A stretch of 64,000 bases of DNA, taken from assembly GCF_008635795.1 (NCBI RefSeq), contig NZ_VWRQ01000011.1:62001-126000 (forward strand). The letters run 5' to 3'. Positions 63,168 through 64,000 of the stretch are shown here, piece after piece. This DNA is from Paenibacillus tepidiphilus. GTDB taxonomy: Bacteria; Bacillota; Bacilli; Paenibacillales; Paenibacillaceae. The notes under the pieces are model-generated. The model was not told where the DNA came from, searched no databases, and saw nothing but the letters and a program-made list of their open reading frames with translations. Within the stretch, counting starts at the first letter, position 1. Every line of letters starts with the position of its first letter. A program made the translations under genes and the position numbers.

Positions 63168-63971
63168 TTATCCCCCCTGAACCGTCAGTCTCTTGAAAGC
63201 GGCTTGTTGCAGCAGCATGCATAAAAAGAGAAGAAAGATTACCCAAGCCGACTGCTGAAGGATGAGCCACAGACCTTCCGTTAAGCTGTAGGACTTCATC
63301 ATAGCCGAGACCGGCAGATAGTAGATGGCCCTGAAGGGAAATACATAACACAGCTTCAAGAGCCATTCCGGATAAAATTCCAGCGGGATGTATAGCCCGG
63401 AGAGTATGCTCATGCATGCCATTTTCAGCATGTAGATTCCGATGATAGAGCCTGTCCAGAAGCTGGTCAAGCCCAGGATGAAGTTCAGAATGAAGAAGAT
63501 CAGGTACGCAAGTATAGCCATGACCGTAAACAGCAGCACCTGATTCAGGGAGACCGCATCACCGTCCTTGAACATAAATACCGCTACAAGCGGAATGCTG
63601 ATTACAGCAGCCTGCAGTAACCCTCTGCCCAGATCATCGAACAGATACCTGAACGGAAGCAGCACAGGCTTGACTTTGTCCATTACGATTGAACCGTCGC
63701 GAAAGCTCTCACCGATCCGTTCATCCACTCCGTCTCCCAGCAGTTTGCGCAGAATATGGCCGAAGAGGATATAGGAGAAGACGCTATAAAATGTTAGATT
63801 AGCCAGCTCATCTTCTCCGCTTCCGGAATAGATGGCGTTCCATAAGAAATACTCTACAAAGAAAATTACAAGGGCAGCGAACAGGGAAGACAGGAAATTA
63901 AACTTATAGAACAGCTCCAGCCGGATTCTGGTTTTGCTGAACGCCAAATATCTCTTCATCGTCATCATCAC
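63168..63971 (-). CDS. ABC-2 type permease (first of the pair)
   Basis: A 267-residue permease with six membrane segments (starting RYLAFSKTRIRLELFYKFNF, then RIGESFRDGSIVMDKVKPVL, IPLEFYPEWLLKLCYVFPF). The GTG at 63971 overlaps the stop of the upstream ATPase gene by four bases (GTGA), indicating coupled translation; ATG at 63968 is also possible. With the downstream permease it would form a heteromeric exporter channel. Confidence 0.88.
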   Translation of the reverse strand: MMMTMKRYLAFSKTRIRLELFYKFNFLSSLFAALVIFFVEYFLWNAIYSGSGEDELANLTFYSVFSYILFGHILRKLLGDGVDERIGESFRDGSIVMDKVKPVLLPFRYLFDDLGRGLLQAAVISIPLVAVFMFKDGDAVSLNQVLLFTVMAILAYLIFFILNFILGLTSFWTGSIIGIYMLKMACMSILSGLYIPLEFYPEWLLKLCYVFPFRAIYYLPVSAMMKSYSLTEGLWLILQQSAWVIFLLFLCMLLQQAAFKRLTVQGG

Positions 63972-64000
63972 TTCTCATCCACATTTTCATAGAGATAGAG
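63968..64000 (-). CDS. C-terminal end of an ABC ATP-binding protein gene (partial)
   Basis: The last ten codons (LYLYENVDEK) and stop of a gene that continues beyond the window. Its stop overlaps the start of the first permease. By operon logic it should be the ATPase of the exporter, but only the tail is visible. Confidence 0.6.
   Translation of the reverse strand, partial: LYLYENVDEK

Noticed and set aside
63168..63417. Upstream extension of the second ABC-2 permease reading frame
   Set aside because: The extra 84 codons overlap the first permease and contain no family similarity; the internal ATG 63165 has a proper ribosome site.

Overview
The window looks like chromosomal DNA of a Paenibacillus-type Gram-positive bacterium. 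The supporting features are strong AGGAGG-type ribosome binding sites with frequent TTG/GTG starts, an exported family-3 pectate lyase, an S-layer-homology protein, a pdxS-pdxT pair with a divergent MocR-type pdxR, a class Ib nrdI-nrdE-nrdF set, a rifampin-phosphotransferase-like gene, and many two-component and ECF-sigma regulators. No rRNA, tRNA, CRISPR array, prophage or transposase gene was found. The genus is inferred from gene families, not from a marker gene.

Layout. 0-10 kb: a PadR regulator running off the left edge, an ECF sigma/anti-sigma pair, an MFS pump controlled by a divergent MerR regulator through a 19-bp-spacer promoter, a hydrolase, a phosphodiesterase-type lipoprotein and several poorly known genes. 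10.4-10.6 kb: a gene-free stretch with a four-copy array of a 23-bp dyad repeat. 11-19.7 kb: an AAA ATPase, pectate lyase, GNAT enzyme, an exported protein with its two-component system, DUF1697 and DUF1801 proteins, and an autoregulated BlaI/M56-peptidase pair. 19.9-31 kb: a second two-component system, an SLH protein, a short-chain dehydrogenase, a 1098-residue modular exported protein and a GH95 fucosidase-like enzyme. 31-37.7 kb: a TetR-controlled ABC-2 exporter and an FtsX-type ABC system. 37.9-41 kb: vitamin B6 synthesis (pdxST) and its regulator. 41-50 kb: a Ca2+-type P-ATPase, a DUF554 protein, a MerR regulator, rph, a tiny promoter-microORF-terminator unit, an aldo/keto reductase and an AraC regulator. 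50.4-54.5 kb: nrdI-nrdE, then a 622-bp interruption, then nrdF, with two NrdR boxes in front. 54.6-58.4 kb: a protein made of two fused KdpD N-terminal modules, divergent from two uncharacterised genes. 58.4-64 kb: an LprI-like lipoprotein, a CblS-like kinase with an alpha-CTD-like small protein, a chemotaxis receptor, and an ABC-2 exporter running off the right edge.

How genes work together. Many units are regulator plus target: MerR/MFS, BlaI/M56, TetR/ABC, PdxR/PdxST, AraC/aldo-keto reductase, sigma/anti-sigma, and two HK/RR pairs. Several have operator dyads that can be read directly in the promoter.

Most unusual points. (1) Two 187-bp intergenic arrays, 41 kb apart, each have four copies of a 23-bp dyad at exactly the same 51-62-51 bp spacing; one of them splits nrdE from nrdF. 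(2) The double KdpD-like protein has a degenerate first ATP site, and its upstream region carries helically phased ATTAAG repeats. (3) A compact unit beside rph has a near-consensus promoter, a 10-codon ORF and a terminator. (4) An RNA-polymerase alpha-CTD-like small protein is paired with a CblS-like enzyme behind a promoter/operator.
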